NCBI GenBank assembly: GCA_002256205.1 | Contig: NKIW01000012.1 | Span: 1 to 64,000, forward strand | DNA length: 64,000 nucleotides | Direction of reading: 5' to 3' | DNA from: Rhizobiales bacterium PAR1 | Lineage (GTDB): Bacteria > Pseudomonadota > Alphaproteobacteria > Rhizobiales > Beijerinckiaceae | Shown here: in pieces, positions 62,438-64,000 of the stretch | Position numbering within the stretch: position 1 is the stretch's first letter | How the letters are laid out: every line of letters starts with the position of its first letter | The notes under the pieces: generated by a model | Database searches by the model: none | Seen by the model: the letters and a program-made list of their open reading frames with translations, nothing else | Told to the model about the DNA's origin: nothing | Translations under genes and position numbers: made by a program

Positions 62438-63447
62438 CCCGCCTTCCGGTAAGCCGCGAGCACGGCCGGCAGGGCTGCGCTCGCGCTGAACTCGGCGGCG
62501 GCGCGGGCATGCGCATTCTTCGACAGGAAATCCCGCGTTGCGGGCGGGAAGCCGAGCCATGTTTCAATGGCCTTCATGCCGCCGGCGATCGCAGCCTCAT
62601 CCGGTTCCGCCGGGATGAGCCAGCCCGCCTTGCCGCGACCGATGACATCCGGTAGCGCGCCGATTTCGCTGGCGACCAGAGGAATGCCGCGCGAAATCGC
62701 TTCGAGCGCGGCCATCGGTAGGCCTTCCGCGCGCGAGGGGATCACCAGAAGGTCGAGATAGGGCCAGATGCGTTGGGGATCGGTGAGGAAACCGTGAAAC
62801 CGCACTCTTTTACCATAGCGCACTTCCAGTTCTGCCCGCATCGGACCATCGCCAAAGAGATGGAAATGCGCCCGTCCCGCCAGCCTTTCGGCCAGCGCGC
62901 AAAAGCGATCCGGCGCCTTCTCCGCGCTGAGACGACCGACAAATCCGATTTGCGCTGGACGCTCCTGGCGCGGGGGCAATGCGCCAACCGCGATGAAATT
63001 CGGGATCAGCGTGGCGCCGAACGGAAGCTTGCTGGCAATCGGCTTCGATACTGCGATCCGGCCACCAAGGAACCCGGTCCAGGCATCAAGGATCTGGTAG
63101 AGATTGACCGGAAAAGGCGCGCGTTCGCCAGCGTGATAGGTCGAGACGACCGGCACGCCCGAAAGCCGGGCGGCGATGCGCCCGAGAATGCCGGCCTTGT
63201 AGCCATGGGTATGGAGCAGCTGCGTTCCCGCCGCCTTGAGATGGCTGCGAAGGCCGGAATACCCGCCTTTCAGGATCGAGAACGGGAGCCCGCGATCCTG
63301 CAACTGACGATGAAACGGGTTCTGCCCGTGATCCGCGAGGAACACGATCTCGCACGGGATGTTCGCGCCGCGCAAAGTCTCGGCCAGCACGGCGACATGC
63401 GTTTCGATGCCGCCGATGCCGGAACTGTCGAGAAGAAGCGTGATCAT
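62422..63447 (-). CDS. Glycosyltransferase family 4-type enzyme
   Basis: A 341-aa GT-B enzyme. SGIGGIETHVAVLAETL at the start, LLHTHGYKAGILGRIAARL in the acceptor half, then IGFVGRLSAEKAPDRF and SRAEGLPMAALEAISRGIPLVAS, with the donor-binding Glu. ATG 63447 is 2 bases after the stop of the CpsD-like gene, so the two are probably one operon. Its stop overlaps the end of the convergent HATPase-REC-PP2C gene by 16 bases. Confidence 0.9.
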   Translation of the reverse strand: MITLLLDSSGIGGIETHVAVLAETLRGANIPCEIVFLADHGQNPFHRQLQDRGLPFSILKGGYSGLRSHLKAAGTQLLHTHGYKAGILGRIAARLSGVPVVSTYHAGERAPFPVNLYQILDAWTGFLGGRIAVSKPIASKLPFGATLIPNFIAVGALPPRQERPAQIGFVGRLSAEKAPDRFCALAERLAGRAHFHLFGDGPMRAELEVRYGKRVRFHGFLTDPQRIWPYLDLLVIPSRAEGLPMAALEAISRGIPLVASEIGALPDVIGRGKAGWLIPAEPDEAAIAGGMKAIETWLGFPPATRDFLSKNAHARAAAEFSASAALPAVLAAYRKAGYPAA

Positions 63448-63449
63448 GC

Positions 63450-64000
63450 TCAGGCCGGAATATCGAAGAGTTGCACGTTGGAAGCCCAGCGCGCCATCCA
63501 GCGGCTGAAACGGGGGAAGAAGCGTTTGAAGCGCATGGCTTCTCGCGCCAGTTCTGCACCAAAACTCGGTGCAATGATATCGTTCACGACGACGCCGGCT
63601 ATGTCGGCCTTGCATTCCGCCAGCAGCGCAAGTGCCGAGTCACGTTCATGGCCGAGCGTGCGGTTGGCCTTGCCGACGATCAGCGTCGCATCCGCGATGG
63701 CGGCGATGGTCATGGCTTCGATAGCCGCGCCCGAGCCGATCTCGCTCGGGGCACAATCGACGATCACGGCATCGTAGGCGAGAAAATCCTCGCGGAACAT
63801 CACCCGGAGCCGTGCCGGATCGTTGAAACGTCCGGCATCCTGCGGGTTGACGAGAATCCAGAGCTGGTCTGGCCCATCCGACCGGGTCGCAACCATGTCG
63901 CTGGCCCCGCCGTCACCCGGTGCCCAACTGGCCTCGGGCATACGCGGATCGGGCGCGAGCGAGGCGTCGATCAGCAGCACCTTGAGGCCGGTTTCGTAGA
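63450..64000 (-). CDS. CpsD/CapB-like or ParA-like P-loop ATPase, partial at right edge
   Basis: The frame is open to the right edge; 183 codons are visible. GLKVLLIDASL is the Walker A' strand and DAVIVDCAP the Walker B, typical of polysaccharide tyrosine kinases (CpsD/Wzc C-terminal domain) and related MinD/ParA ATPases. The Walker A loop lies beyond 64000. The C terminus ends SNVQLFDIPA and has no tyrosine cluster, unlike most autophosphorylating BY-kinases. It probably works with the kinase-less chain-length protein at 49514-50965. Confidence 0.72.
   Translation of the reverse strand, partial: YETGLKVLLIDASLAPDPRMPEASWAPGDGGASDMVATRSDGPDQLWILVNPQDAGRFNDPARLRVMFREDFLAYDAVIVDCAPSEIGSGAAIEAMTIAAIADATLIVGKANRTLGHERDSALALLAECKADIAGVVVNDIIAPSFGAELAREAMRFKRFFPRFSRWMARWASNVQLFDIPA

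Noticed and set aside
1-64000. tRNA, rRNA, CRISPR or insertion-sequence features
   Set aside because: I looked for clover-leaf arms, regular direct repeats, transposase motifs and terminal repeats in the gaps and found none; a small RNA could be missed by eye.

Overview
The window is GC-rich bacterial chromosomal DNA. FdsGBACD-type soluble formate dehydrogenase, TRAP transporters, a SqrR/BigR-type regulator and abundant c-di-GMP and phosphorelay genes point to an alphaproteobacterium, most likely of the Hyphomicrobiales (inferred from gene content only). Coding density is high and neighbouring genes often overlap by 1-4 bases. I see no rRNA, tRNA, CRISPR array, insertion sequence or phage gene.

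Layout. 1-8 kb: 3' end of a D-amino-acid dehydrogenase gene, an AraC regulator, a MAPEG protein, then an RND pump, adaptor and DUF2892 gene divergent from a persulfide-sensor-type ArsR gene, and a decayed cyclopropane-fatty-acid synthase gene. 8-14 kb: EamA exporter, a complete TRAP transporter (dctPQM order on the minus strand) and a fused acyl-CoA:carboxylate CoA-transferase. 14.5-20.6 kb: NAD-dependent formate dehydrogenase operon fdsG-fdsB-fdsA-fdhD-fdsD. 20.6-25 kb: Tat-exported solute-binding protein, amidase, FemAB-like transferase. 25-29.7 kb: YhaO/YhaN nuclease-ATPase pair. 29.9-34.6 kb: HD-GYP phosphodiesterase, a DUF1566 protein, an MgtA-like P-type ATPase. 34.7-38.2 kb: purU, modB, modC and a degenerate nuclease-fold protein. 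38.3-42.9 kb: a GGDEF-EAL protein divergent from a two-gene transketolase. 43.1-48.3 kb: a periplasmic oxidoreductase-fold protein, a large hybrid histidine kinase and a sigma-54 response regulator. 48.4-49.4 kb: a Gfo/Idh/MocA gene split by an amber codon. 49.5-64 kb: an exopolysaccharide cluster (chain-length protein, lipoprotein, glycosyltransferases, acetyltransferase, GlmS, Wzy, Wzx, CpsD-like ATPase) that contains a HATPase-REC-PP2C regulator and runs off the right edge.

How it fits together. One-carbon metabolism links three loci: PurU releases formate from 10-formyl-THF, the Fds enzyme oxidises formate to CO2 with NAD+, and ModBC could supply the molybdenum Fds needs. The second theme is surface and biofilm control: two c-di-GMP proteins, a phosphorelay with a possible pterin-type periplasmic sensor, and a polysaccharide cluster with its own predicted phosphatase regulator. 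The most interesting candidates are the 43-48 kb sensor-phosphorelay operon, the HATPase-REC-PP2C protein, the SqrR-like divergon and the P-type ATPase with a changed ion-site motif.
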